Of a DNA stretch of 64,000 bases, positions 11,357 through 21,646 are shown piece by piece. Positions within the stretch are counted from its first letter, which is position 1. Every line of letters begins with the position of its first letter. The stretch spans positions 2,108,001 to 2,172,000 of the forward strand of contig JALBUN010000048.1 of the NCBI GenBank assembly GCA_025174535.1. The letters run 5' to 3'. The notes below the pieces were generated by a model. It was not told the DNA's origin, did no database searches, and saw only the letters and a list, made by a program, of their open reading frames with translations. Made by a program: the position numbers and the translations under genes. The DNA is from Cantharellus purpuraceus (lineage: Eukaryota > Basidiomycota > Agaricomycetes > Cantharellales > Hydnaceae).

Positions 11357-11739
11357 TTAGCCCAGCCAAGAATTTGTTGTTCCACGAGGTCCACGGATGC
11401 GACCGGGACGTGTGCTCTTCCTCTGCGCTCTCTTCTCTAACTCTCGCATGCGCCGCACCCTCAGGAACTGACTGATCCTCCCATTCCTCTGAGGAGTCAA
11501 TATTGATTTCATCTCCTCACGTGTTATTACGCTGATTGGTCTGTCTACTTCAGACCTAGATCCACCGAATCATAAAACGATACAGAGCATTAACCGCCAA
11601 TTCCACCAATACAGATATCAGCTCGCTCAGCTGGTTATGGATACCAGGGCATGGGCTCGGTCGTCTCTGCAAGAGGGAAGTCGATAGTGACATATCGTGG
11701 TGGAATGACAACTTGAGCGACGGTTCGAAAGAATGGCAT
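11357..11739 (-). CDS. Small hypothetical protein, two exons
   Basis: Exon 1 at 11739-11645 and exon 2 at 11555-11357 join in frame across an 89-nt GT-AG intron (11644-11556), giving 97 residues from ATG at 11739. The protein begins MPFFRTVAQVVIPPRYV and ends with a strongly basic stretch (RMRELEKRAQRKSTRPGRIR) and a TAA stop. The frame is open upstream to an ATG at 11943, so a longer form of about 165 residues is possible. I do not recognise the family. The basic C-terminus could suit a nucleic-acid- or mitoribosome-associated protein, but that is a guess. GC-richer codon use than the flanking repeats supports a host gene. Confidence 0.5.
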
Positions 11740-12921
11740 GGTTCCGCAAATTCGAGCGGGTGATGAATCCGCTATTAAAATTTTCCTTGGACTGTCGTGC
11801 ATGAGACAACGAGATGAGGCACTATGGTACAGCAAGAATACGCCTGTTAGGTTTTGCATCCGCCAACTTGCAAACATACATATATCCCAATCTACCTTTT
11901 TGTTCGCATTTTCGACATACTTCCCATATAAGACTCTTGACATAGGAGCTACAGAGCAACCGTGGCTGAGACAAAAGGCGTTGTTAGGTGGCCACAGTGT
12001 TTCTCTTTTGTTCGGAGGTCCGCGGGGTTCGATCCATAGCCACCCATCAAAGCATCATGGCCTGCACAAGCTGTTGCTCCTGCTACGTACTGTTGAATCA
12101 CGTCTGTATTACTAGGGCATATTTGGAACCAGCTTAAGCTGAAGACCCAGCTTTTTGATGTTCCGCCATAGTCTGAGGTGGAGCAACGGCCTGGACCGGC
12201 AGCTTGTCAAGCCGCTGAACGGCATGGCATCCCATCCATCATAAGTGTGACTTGCGATGGACAACCATGCCCGTGTTCATGAATGCCCTGGCCACTACTG
12301 CTGTGCCTCCCGAATCACCTCTCCAGCTGTCAGAATCTTCTGCTTTGTGCCTGAGTTGGAAGTTGCGAAGAGTCACGAACGAAGACACAAGGTTGTTCAG
12401 CGGCCGGGGATAAGGGAACCGAATAGTTATCAGGGTTATCGATCCTTTTGGGTTTGACACTCTTTTTGAACGGAGCCTCAAAGCGGCATGTGTGGAGCAA
12501 CTGTGGAGCTGAGCTTTGCGAACGCCCCACTGTAGCTTTTCCTAAGGCTATCATAGCTAGCGAAGTTCGGCTAAAGTTGATTTCATATATGCCCTACCGA
12601 GCTACAAACGTGCCCGGTCACTAATCATTATGTAAGATGTGGGGATGCACTTGAGGATCCATCGATTTCTTAAGCAACCTCTGAAACCACAAAGAAATGA
12701 GCCAATCATGCTGTGTTGCTTAACGTCTTTATTCGATGAACCGGGGAAATGAGCATGTGAAATATTTATCCTTATAAAGGATGGGATAATTGGACGGTCC
12801 GCGAACGAAGCTCGTTGAAACGCGCCCAAAGCCATTAGCTTACTCATACCGACAGGGTTCCTGGTATATATGACGCAACGTCGAGAACACATGCAGCTTA
12901 GATTGAAAAACATCGCTCCCC
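11740..12921. other. Intergenic, no gene recognised
   Basis: Only short open frames with no recognisable family or splice logic. The segment at 11740-11943 may be a 5' extension of the small minus-strand gene. Confidence 0.4.
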
Positions 12922-14352
12922 CATGACTAAAACCATCTTCTTCACAGGTGAGTGCTTGATGCAAGCACTCCAACTGCTGCATCTGAGTGTGCCCTTTGCA
13001 GCGCTACAGGATATATTGGTGGTGCAACGCTAGCGCACTTACTCTCATTGCCCTCAACGAAATCCTTCTCATATTCTGCTCTCGTGAGAAACAAAGATAA
13101 GGCGGCTTTGCTAGAGTCGTTTGGCGTTCGTCCCATCATCGGCACACTCGACGATGCCGCCATTCTCTCAGCCGAAGCAGAGAAAGCGGACGTGGTAATT
13201 CATACCGCTGAGTCTGCCGATCACGTGCCTTCCTGCAACGCAATCTTGGAAGGGATGAAAGACGGAAGGATAATCCTATTTTGATTCACATAGTGAGAAG
13301 TGACTTTACTTTGATGTTCAGTGTCTGAGACGGTATAGAGTGGGACAAGTGTACTGGCTGATGATGCTCGGGGAGAGCATGGTATGTCGTTTGAACGGTG
13401 TTTCTGATTCTTAAGCCCGAACTTTTCCATCAGCCACGAATGTGGTTTACTCCGACCTTGATACGGAGCATATTTACACAATCCCCGACACGGCTTTCCA
13501 TCGTAACGTGGAACTCCTAGTCCTTGCCGCAGCTCCCAAAGTCAAAACGCACATCATTTCACCCCCCTACTATCTATGGCATCGCCGACCATGTGCTTGT
13601 TCAAAAGGGCATCTCTAACCCGGCCTCTATTCAGCTTCCCGGCCTCATCCGTGCCAGCATCGCACGCGGACAAGTGGGGGTGATTGGGAAAGGATTGAAT
13701 GTGTGGCCGGACGTCCATATTACCAAAAGTGCGCCCTCAATATGAGCGAGCCTTGTAGAGAACTAAGTCATACTGTGCATAGTTGCCTCGGCGATCGTTA
13801 CGGTATTAGAAACAGCACTTGCCGGAAAGACGGAAACCGGTCGCCAGGGGTAACTACTTCACAGGTTTGTGAGGATCGTCCATGCTTCACTCATAAGACT
13901 CAATTACATTTTCGCCCCTCAGCTTCTGGAGGTGAGTCAAAGGTTTTTTCGTCCAGAGGTAGCTCATCAATCATTTTATACAGTACACCGCGATAGATGT
14001 TTCCAGGGAGGCAGCTCGTACTCTGCATGCCAAGGGGATAGGAAAACCTGAGCCAATCCCGTTCACTGAAGTGGAAATCCAGAAGTATTTTGGCGGGGTG
14101 AGTCTGAGTCATTATCGTTGAGATTGTTGCTGACTTGTTTCCTGGATTACAGTCGTATTATTTAGGCTCAAACGCTCGTTGCAGGTCAGAGTATACTCGT
14201 CAGCTAGGATGGAAGCCCACTCATACTACTGCGGACTTTCTCAAGAGCATTGGGTACGCAGATTGATTGTTTTTAACATGAGGTTAACGTTGATTCTTGA
14301 TGCAGCCCTGAAGTTGATTATATTTTGAAAGTAGACAGAGTCAAGGTTTGAA
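12922..14352 (+). pseudogene. NAD(P)-binding Rossmann protein (NmrA/epimerase-like), degraded
   Basis: The start MTKTIFFTG followed, after a short intron, by ATGYIGGATLAHLL gives the TGATGYIG dinucleotide-binding loop of extended short-chain dehydrogenases. Later segments match the same family: ALVRNKDKAALLESFG, ADVVIHTAESADH, VYSDLDTEHIYTIPDTAFHR, IYGIADHVLV with the YG box, GLIRASIARGQVGVIGKG, and a C-terminal YYLGSNARCRSEYTRQLGWKP. At least two single-base shifts break the frame (near 13250-13270 and in the C-run at 13560-13567). The first intron's donor and acceptor do not join in phase. So this looks like a decaying gene at the border of a repeat region. The substrate cannot be inferred. 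Confidence 0.7.
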
Positions 14353-14922
14353 TCGACATGTATATAGAGCCTTTGAATGTGTAGGAAGAGGTGGAATGTA
14401 AAACAGCGCAGTTTACTAGTGTCTCGAGTGAAATATCAGCTAATAGGGCAACACAGTTCGAAACACGTCCCTTTTGGTTTGCCCTAGAAAGAAATGAGAA
14501 GCTATGTGGACGAATTAGCATAAGGCGACAACCTCGAACTCGATTCCCAGATCGATCAAGGAATGTATGGGTGGTATTGGCCGCAGAAACGAGCAATGTT
14601 CTGATAATTGCATCTACGTCTCACCAAGCTGGATCCTACACCAATCAGCTGAGCTTCAAATGTGGACGTAGTCTACAATCTGACAACCACAACAGCTCGA
14701 TATATTGTTATATCAATCAATCCGATGCTTCAGGTATTGGAAAATTAGAAAATTAGAAAACCCGACCTCGCAACAGGAGGCTGTGAGTGCTCATTCTGTT
14801 CCTAGGAACTCACGGCAGCAACTGCCGATTGCAATGGGCTCAACATCACCACATTCGTTCAACACCTTCATCGATCAACCAATCGCCCCGCTGACGTGGT
14901 TAAAAAAGCCCCTACAGCGCTT
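14353..14922. other. Intergenic between two convergent genes
   Basis: No gene recognised; only short unsupported frames (for example 14391-14756) with no family resemblance. Confidence 0.4.
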
Positions 14923-16188
14923 TCAAACATCCTCAACCGAACGACTGTGCTCAGCTTGCTGATGGTCCCCTAGTCGACGGAGCTTCCTCGCAGTCTCGTT
15001 CCACCTTATCGGTTTCTCAGCCTCGCTCAACAGTTGTGAAATCTCTTCCTCGGAGTGCAGCCACTGACAGCGACGTCTCAGATGGCGGAGGAGATGCTCC
15101 TTCCTCGAGAAGGTAAGCAGATGCGTCCGTTTATCCGTGCATCTCAGAGGACAAATCAACTGGTGACGTGCAAGCAACTCCTGACACTGAGACGATTTCA
15201 CAATCGTGGCGTCCTGCATCGAGAGTCTTCCCCGTTGGACTGCCTCTAACTCAGTGAGACCATGTGCGACCCAGTGACGGTCGAAGTTGTGCGACATGAC
15301 ACGCCCGCAGACGTTGCCGTCTGCAGCGACAAAGTCACATTTACGTGACTTGCGACGGTATGGACGATTTTGAGCCGCGGTTGCCGGTGATCCAACCTGC
15401 GATGGTCCTATTGACGCTGTGGCAGGGGAAGGAGGGTGTGATGCTGACGTAGCCAGTGGTGGTGCTGGCGTTCCAGACCATAATGGTACTGGATATGCGT
15501 CAGCCGGCGATGGTCCTGTCACAGGTCCATCCTGGACTGGAGCGGCCAGTAGTGATGCAGTCAGGTTTCCACCCTCTTGCATATGACTGGTATTTGCGGG
15601 CTGTGGGGAGGTTGTGGCATTCCACACTGTCCCCTGGTTGTGAATGTAATTGTATGCGTTGATGGTGGACCTGAACACACATCAGCCTCATTCTCTGCAA
15701 TTTCATCATGTAAAAGTCATGCACCTCACTTGTCCACCATCCTGAATATGTTGGGCAGGTTGTATGTGGCCACATGCCACACACTGAAACAGCCCTGGGG
15801 GTGCACTTGGCAGATTACCTGTTGCCGGGTATAGCGATGGAGCTGCCGTGCCAGGGGGATACCGCGATGATGGGTGTGTCCATGGTGCTGCTGCCGCACC
15901 TGGAAAATTACCGATTGCCGGGTATCCCCCATTCCCTGGCCCCAGAGTTGCCATGCTTGCCCATGGCTCGCCCAAGCCCATCGGTGCATTGATCCCCATG
16001 GGATTCAAAACATCCGATGACTGCAACTCCTCCTATAGCACTGTTAGTGGTATACGCCTAGAGATAGTTCAGGTACTCACTGCATTGTAAATAAGGCCTT
16101 CGTCTAGGTTATGAGAGTCATGTGTCGTCATTGCATTACTTGTGGAGGCTGTCATCTCGTCCAGAGACATTGTGCTGTAGTTTGCCAT
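14923..16188 (-). CDS. Hypothetical protein with C2H2-like finger, three exons
   Basis: Exons at 16188-16081, 16032-15725 and 15670-14923 join in phase through introns of 48 and 54 nt, giving 387 residues. The N-terminal half is Pro/Gly/Ala-rich (SRYPPGTAAPSLYPATG) and contains an isolated CVACGH pair. The central and C-terminal part has CDFVAADGNVC followed by HNFDRHWVAH, a C2H2-like zinc finger. A second Cys/His set (CPLRC...FSRKEHLLRHLRRRC) resembles another finger. This arrangement suggests a nuclear DNA-binding protein. I recognise no named family. The second intron's GTGCAT donor is unusual but needed to keep phase. Confidence 0.6.
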
Positions 16189-17275
16189 GGGGAAAGAAGT
16201 CTTAGGAGACCCCACCGTTTATATAGATGCAGCTATGCTTCGCGCTAACAGCCTTACAGCTCATTGTGCTTATTCAGTTTACAGCGTGGCAAACACTTTG
16301 AGACTTTTAATTCACAAATTCCTAATTAGAGCCATATGGCTCACTTGATTGGAGCTTCGGTACGACGCTGACTGGCAGAAATTAAGTTTAGCGAGTGCAC
16401 CTACCGTATATGTCAAGCTGCCGCCTCAGTGCCTATAAGCGGGAGATCCTAGATCCTGCACGTGAATGCATGGTATAATCTAATATGGAAGCCTTTGCAT
16501 CCTTCGTCTGGTACCTCTTACAAACAAAGGAAGCCTTGCACTACTACTCCACCTATGTCATGATTTGAGACTATGATGTTGACCCGTCACGTTGAAGATG
16601 CCTCACAGATTTTGCCATCCTTGAAGGCGAGATTCAGAAGTGAGGACAATTTCTAACTTTATTGTAGACGCTGATTTCCACATCCTACCATGCGTAGCAT
16701 CGCGAGGTTTGAACCTAATCGGAACCTAATCGGACATGCTGTTTCCTCATGTTGTCATATGACGTTGCTGCACAGTACCCTGGCTGTTGAATAGCACAGT
16801 TGAACATTGGGGAGAGCAGTGCCATGGGGTTTTCGCCCTAGCTTCATTCCTCACAATCATTGCGAGTGGCCATTGTGTGCAATACGCCAATTGAGATACA
16901 TAAGGGTCAGAATAGGCTGTCGCATTCAATGTTCACATCGTGTCGGAATCCGTAGACTGCGTGCCGACGTGGAGATGGCAGTTGAGATGGCACTCGCACT
17001 TGCCTCACGTAATATGTACCATGTACTCTCCATTGATCCTATAGGAAGCAACTGTCAAAAATAGAACAAAGTAGTCCTGTAATCTTGCGAGACTGTATCG
17101 TGAGGCGTGCCTTGATGAAACACTTGCGTGGGATATTTAGAGCTTGGTGGGCCAAGCCATTGGACCCGAAGGGTAGGCGAGCATGATAGAGGGCACAGCG
17201 GACAGAGAGTAAGGACCATACGCAGGGGAGACGAGCCTAGTATATGAAGGTGGACAACTGTTATCTGACTCATCG
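16189..17275. other. Intergenic, no gene recognised
   Basis: Nothing with a recognisable domain on either strand. The first ~60 bp upstream of 16188 are presumably the promoter of the C2H2-like gene. Confidence 0.4.
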
Positions 17276-17662
17276 TGTTACAAGTCCACCCACTGGGCTG
17301 TTATCAGAGAATCCATTCATCAGTATGCTTGAAAGTCGCACCGTCTATTGGAATGTGGAACGTATACACATACCACAATGCGTCAACATGATTGTGGTTA
17401 AGCATGCCGTGTTCCACTTGTCTCATCACTACTATTCCGCTGTTCCACACTCCACACTGGTGGCCATATATATAGTGGCCACCAGTCATTCCTTCCTCTC
17501 AGTCATATTCTCTACATACTGACTGAGGTAAGGAATTAAGTCTTATTTATTTACTGTCGGTCCACTCATGTACTACATCGTACAGATCTGTCTGTACAGG
17601 TACTTGGAATAAAGTCATATTCTCTACATACTGACTGAGATCTGTCTGTACAGATTCTAACA
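17276..17662 (+). mobile_element. Possible LTR (copia-like), about 387 bp
   Basis: The stretch begins TGTTACAAG and ends TCTAACA. It has a TATA-like CCATATATATAGTGG at about 17463-17477 and a duplicated CATATTCTCTACATACTGACTGAG block near its 3' end. The 5-bp flanks (CATCG, CCGTC) do not match, so it may be one LTR of a longer, decayed element. A Ty1/copia pol fragment follows about 380 bp downstream, which fits but does not prove the link. Confidence 0.35.
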
Positions 17663-18042
17663 CCGTCATGTTCTCGCCCATCGGATCACTTAAATTCTTC
17701 CATACGATTTCACTTTGACTGTTATTCTGGTCTCCTGTTGGGATATCCACGGCCCTAGGCTAGGTTCCTCTGACTGATGGACTGCAGATGGAGACCATGC
17801 TTCATGTTGAAGATATGGCAGAGGAAATGTTGCGAATGCTGAAGAGAGAGAGGAGGCGACTCGTGAGTTGGCTGTGAGGCGAAGGCTATGTGTCGTTTTG
17901 ACGAGTGAATGATTAGGACATCTCCAGACGGACACCGTATGTCATGTTGAAGCAACGATGAAGGAAATTTTGCAAATGCTTAAGGGTTGGGAGACCGCTC
18001 ATGAGTTGCTTGTGGTGCTGGGCTTTTGTGTAGCACCTATTT
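17663..18042. other. Decayed sequence with a diverged ~140-bp direct repeat
   Basis: The stretch near 17798-17900 (CATGTTGAAG...GAATGCTGAAG...GTGAGTTG) recurs in diverged form near 17940-18030. It may be internal sequence of the adjoining copia fragment. No domain is recognised. Confidence 0.3.
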
Positions 18043-18930
18043 GAGATAAAGGACCTGGGAAATGTCTACTGGCTCCTGGGAGTAGCAATCACATGTGACT
18101 GCAAAGCCAGCACCGTCTCACTATCTCAGGGATTGTACATAGACACAATCATAGGATAGTTCAAAATGCAAGGTGCTTACCATGTTTCAGCACCGCTTGA
18201 TACTGGAACTCAACTATCAACAACAATGTGTCCATCAAACAAGGAAGAGAAACAAAAAATGTCAAAGAAACCATACCAGATGGCTGTAGGATCACTCATG
18301 TATGCAGCAATAACCACATGGCCAGATATCAGCTTTGCTGTTCAGCAACTGAGCCAACACATCCAATCCAGGATGTGAGCAATGGGAGGCAGCAAAACAT
18401 GTAATATGGTACCTTAAAGGCACATGCAATTTTTGTCTGGTACTGGGAGGAAAAGCCAACATAAAACTCACCAGGTATACTGACTCCAACTGGGAAACAA
18501 CCCTGACAGACATTGATTAATATCGGGCTACCTTTTCAGCCTAGGCAAAGGGGTTATATCTTGGAGTTCTGAAAAACAGCAGACAGTTGCTGCCTCATCC
18601 TGTAAAGCTGATATATGGTGACAAATCATTGTGTGAAGGAAGCATTATGGTTGAGGAGCTTACTCAACTGTCTTTCCCTACCTCAAAAGGAAGCTACCAC
18701 AATTTTTTGTGACAATCTTGGGACTATCACACTGACCAAGGATGCATCTTTCCATGTATGATTGAAGCACATAGACGTGGCACATCATTTTGTCAGAGAG
18801 CAGGTTGAGATTGTTGTGAGATTAAGTAGACAAATAGCAGTTGGTAGAACAATAGTGTAGTATTCCAATATGTAATTGGAATCTTTGAGAAGCAAAAGCA
18901 GTGAGTCAGTGGGATCAATATGATTTGGAA
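18043..18930 (+). pseudogene. Ty1/copia pol fragment (end of RT and RNase H)
   Basis: The translation IKDLGNVYWLLGVAITCD, then LSQGLYIDTII and SLMYAAITTWPDISFAVQQLSQ, is the conserved connection between copia reverse transcriptase and RNase H. After a frameshift near 18375, WEAAKHVIWYLKGT and LTRYTDSNW (first RNase H Asp) follow. Stops at several places (18156, 18517, 18707) show decay. Upstream integrase and RT core are absent. It is cut off at 18933 by a C LTR. Confidence 0.85.
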
Positions 18931-18933
18931 TGA

Positions 18934-19126
18934 TGTTATGACTATATTCATTAATGCCCAGATCCCCATCCGATCCACTCAGATCCCCACGTACATGAAA
19001 TCTATACTCCATTTGGAAACCATCACGTCTCCAATTATCTGTCCAATTGTCACTGATGATCTCACCCATCTGTCTCTGGTTCCGATTGATGCATCAGCAT
19101 CACCATAGGAACCCAGACATCCACCC
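18934..19126 (+). mobile_element. Left part of an older C LTR, split by element C
   Basis: It begins TGTTATGACTATATTC and corresponds to the first 193 bp of a C LTR in the orientation opposite to element C. The rest (335 bp) is at 27767-28101, beyond element C. The break carries the element's CATCC duplication (here CACCC at 19122-19126, one base changed). The two outer flanks of this old LTR (AATGA before 18934, TCCTT after 28101) do not match. Confidence 0.85.
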
Positions 19127-19653
19127 TGTTACGCACTAGGTCCGATTGGGGTCGGAGATTGGATCGGAGGTCGGGTTGGAGGTCAGGTCAGAGTCGGAGT
19201 ATGTCGTGGGGGTCGGAACGGACTTGGCTTCAGCTTATGTGCTGTGCCCTCACTAATACTGGTGTCCGAGACTTCGGAGACAGAGTACGACTTAGAGAGT
19301 TAGGATCGGACTTAGGAGCTAGGCGTGATTTGATATTTGAACTGGGGAATGAAGTCCCCAGTCGGGCAACTTAAATACATATTTGAAATCTAATAATAAT
19401 TGCTCCGGTGATGGGTCTCCAAGGCCGACAGCCTTACATGAGTATGTCCGAGTCCGACGGGGATGGATGTCCGGGTTCCTATGGTGATGCTGATGCATCA
19501 ATCGGAACCGGAGACAGATGGGCGGAATCGGTGGTGACAATCGGACAGGTAAATGGAGACGTGGTGGTTTCCAAATGGAGTATAGATTTCATGTGCGTGG
19601 GGATCTGAGGGGATCGGACGGGGATCTGGGCGTTAATGAATATAGTCATAACA
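19127..19653 (-). repeat. 3' LTR of element C
   Basis: 527 bp, reading on the plus strand TGTTACGCACTAGG to ATAGTCATAACA. It is close to the 5' LTR (26499-27761 minus its insertion), with scattered transitions such as CTCCAAGGCC versus CTCTGAGGCC. The differences indicate some age since insertion. Confidence 0.92.
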
Positions 19654-19755
19654 GTATCTCTCCATTTAAGGCCGAGCCCCTGAGGCCTCATTTCCGTGGA
19701 TTGAATAGGTGAGACGATTGGGCGCAGTCGGAGTTATACTGGGGGTCTGGAGACA

Positions 19756-19762
19756 TATAAAA
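19756..19762 (+). promoter_or_regulatory. TATA-like box for the antisense gene of element C
   Basis: TATAAAA lies 54 bp upstream of the probable start codon at 19816 and about 100 bp inside the 3' LTR, on the strand opposite to gag-pol. It would give the accessory gene its own promoter, separate from the LTR promoter. Inferred from sequence only. Confidence 0.45.
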
Positions 19763-19815
19763 GGAGGGGCATGATTGAGGTCTTATCCTCAATGATGTCA
19801 AACCCTTTGGCAAGC

Positions 19816-21497
19816 ATGAGTGTGGCCGAGCTGGAGCAGTTGCTCTTGGCCTGACGGAAGGAAGAGGAAGAGGAGCGGAAACGGAAAGAGGAGGAGGAAG
19901 CAGAACAGAGACGGAAGGAGGAGGAGGAGGTGGAACGGAGATGGAAGGAGGAGGAGGAAGCAGAACGGAGACGGAAGGAGGAGGAGGAGGCAGAATGGAG
20001 ACGGAAGGAGGAGGAGACGGAACAGAGATGGAAGGAGGAGGAGGAGGCGGAATGGAGAGAGGCGGCGAAATGGAACAGAGAAGGAAAGAGGAGGAAGCGA
20101 AGGCCGAGAGGGCCCGCATGGTGAAGGAACTTGCGGCAGCAATGGAGGCTGCGAGACTGAAAGAAGTGGAGGAGCAGGCACACGAGTTAGAGGCGGCCAT
20201 GGAGGTAGAGGAGGAGGTGACCGGGGCAGGGGAAACCAGCCACCCAGGAAGTCCGAGTGTGCCAATACGGCCAGGGACCCCAGAAGTTGCCATCATCTCC
20301 GTTACATGGATGGAGGCGACTTGTTCAAGGATTGTCACTGCGGAGGACTCGCTGTTACACCCGCGGGCACGGCCCTTATTTGAGTTAGGGGCAGCTGAGG
20401 AAGATGATGCGGCGGAGACAGAGAGGGCGGAGGTGGAAGCGGATCCCAATGCCAATGTGGAGCTCGATGCAACTGCGGAGCCCGAGGCAGGCATGGATGT
20501 TGGGATGGATGCGGAGCCGGATCCTACTTCAAATTCTTACGAGGAGATGGCTTGGGTAGCTGCGGTCGAGGCTTGCAAAAGAGCGGAGCTCTATGCCGCT
20601 ACCACTAAGAAGAACCTCGATGTCGCGGTCTTTTCCCTGAAGGCGCACCCGAGTGCTGATACGGAGAAGCGAGAGGCGGACTGGAGGGTCATATGGTGCA
20701 AGGCAGAGAGTCGCGTGTTGGCGACCCGTAAGAAGGAGCTGCGTGTCGTGAGGTCGGCGATCCAGCTTCGGAAGCACGAGATGGAGAAGGTGGTGGCAGA
20801 ACAGCAGGACAAGGAGGAGGAGAGGGAACGCTTGGAGGCTGCAGCGAGAAGGGGCGGACCACCCAAGGCTCTGGCTCCAACGGAGCCATTTGGCAGACCC
20901 GGCATAACTTGCGACTTATGTCGTGATGTGGGTGTGGAGTGTGTATGGCCTACCGGCCCGACTCACCGACTTTGGTCCTGCGATCGTTGTTGGGGTCGGA
21001 AAGGAGGGTGTAGGATCGATGGGAAGTTCGATCCCCGGAGTTGGAGCATCAAGCCCCGATTAGTGGTACAAGAAGGGGCAGAGAAGGAATCGGAGGGTCG
21101 TCCAACCAAAAAGAGGCGGATGGAGACGGGTGCTGTGGCAGCCGGGGGTAGCGGCGTTGGATCGGAAGGGGCGACGACCGGTGCAGGTATGGGGCACATT
21201 TTGGCGCCCAATAGCACTGTGGGCCAGCTTATCTGGCTGGTTAACCTACAGTCGGAGCACCTTCGGCGGACGGAGGGGTTGTTGGTAGACTTGGTGAGGA
21301 TGATGAAACGGAAGGAGGTTCTGGAGGGTCGTTGGACAGCTGAGTTACGTCAGTTGCAGAAATTCATGGCCCCATTGGACGAGGATTCGGACATGGGAGA
21401 TGAGAAGGATTGGGTGTCGGATGTAGAGAGTGATGAGGAGTTGGAGACGGAGCCTGAGGTAGATAAGGGAAAGGGGAAAAGGAAACGCAATGTATAA
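19816..21497 (+). pseudogene. Antisense accessory gene of element C: Glu-rich coiled coil, Zn2Cys6-like motif
   Basis: This gene runs opposite to gag-pol, between integrase and 3' LTR, with 150 bp between its stop and the pol stop. From MSVAELEQLLLA (19816) the frame meets TGA at 19852-19854. It continues as a highly charged E/R/K repeat built from GAGGAGGAG-type codons, then needs a one-base shift near 20060-20090 to enter the long open frame ending at 21497. The long frame has an Ala/Glu-rich coiled-coil region, then CDLCRDVGVEC and, 12 residues later, CDRCWGRKGGC (near 20910-20996). Together these are CX2CX6C-X12-CX2CX6C, the spacing of fungal Zn2Cys6 clusters. A basic KKRRMETG segment follows, and the tail is acidic. 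One stop and one shift make this copy doubtful. Fragment 34454-35248 and the D copy (3888-4714) are relatives. The role is unknown. Confidence 0.7.
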
Positions 21498-21646
21498 AAT
21501 AAAAATGAAAATGATTATAAATTTCGGAACGGAGAAAGAATGAGGCGGAGTGATTTCTTTGGAGCTTTTTGAGCAGGCTGGTAATTTCCCTTGACTTGTA
21601 ATAAAATGGTGATGTGAAATAATAGAATTAGCATTAGTAATGGAAC

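Noticed and set aside
19941..20080. Glycine-rich N-terminus of the 518-codon frame starting at 19941
   Set aside because: The natural frame in this stretch is the Glu/Arg-rich one beginning at 19816. The glycine-rich reading is the shifted frame of GGAGGAGG repeats.
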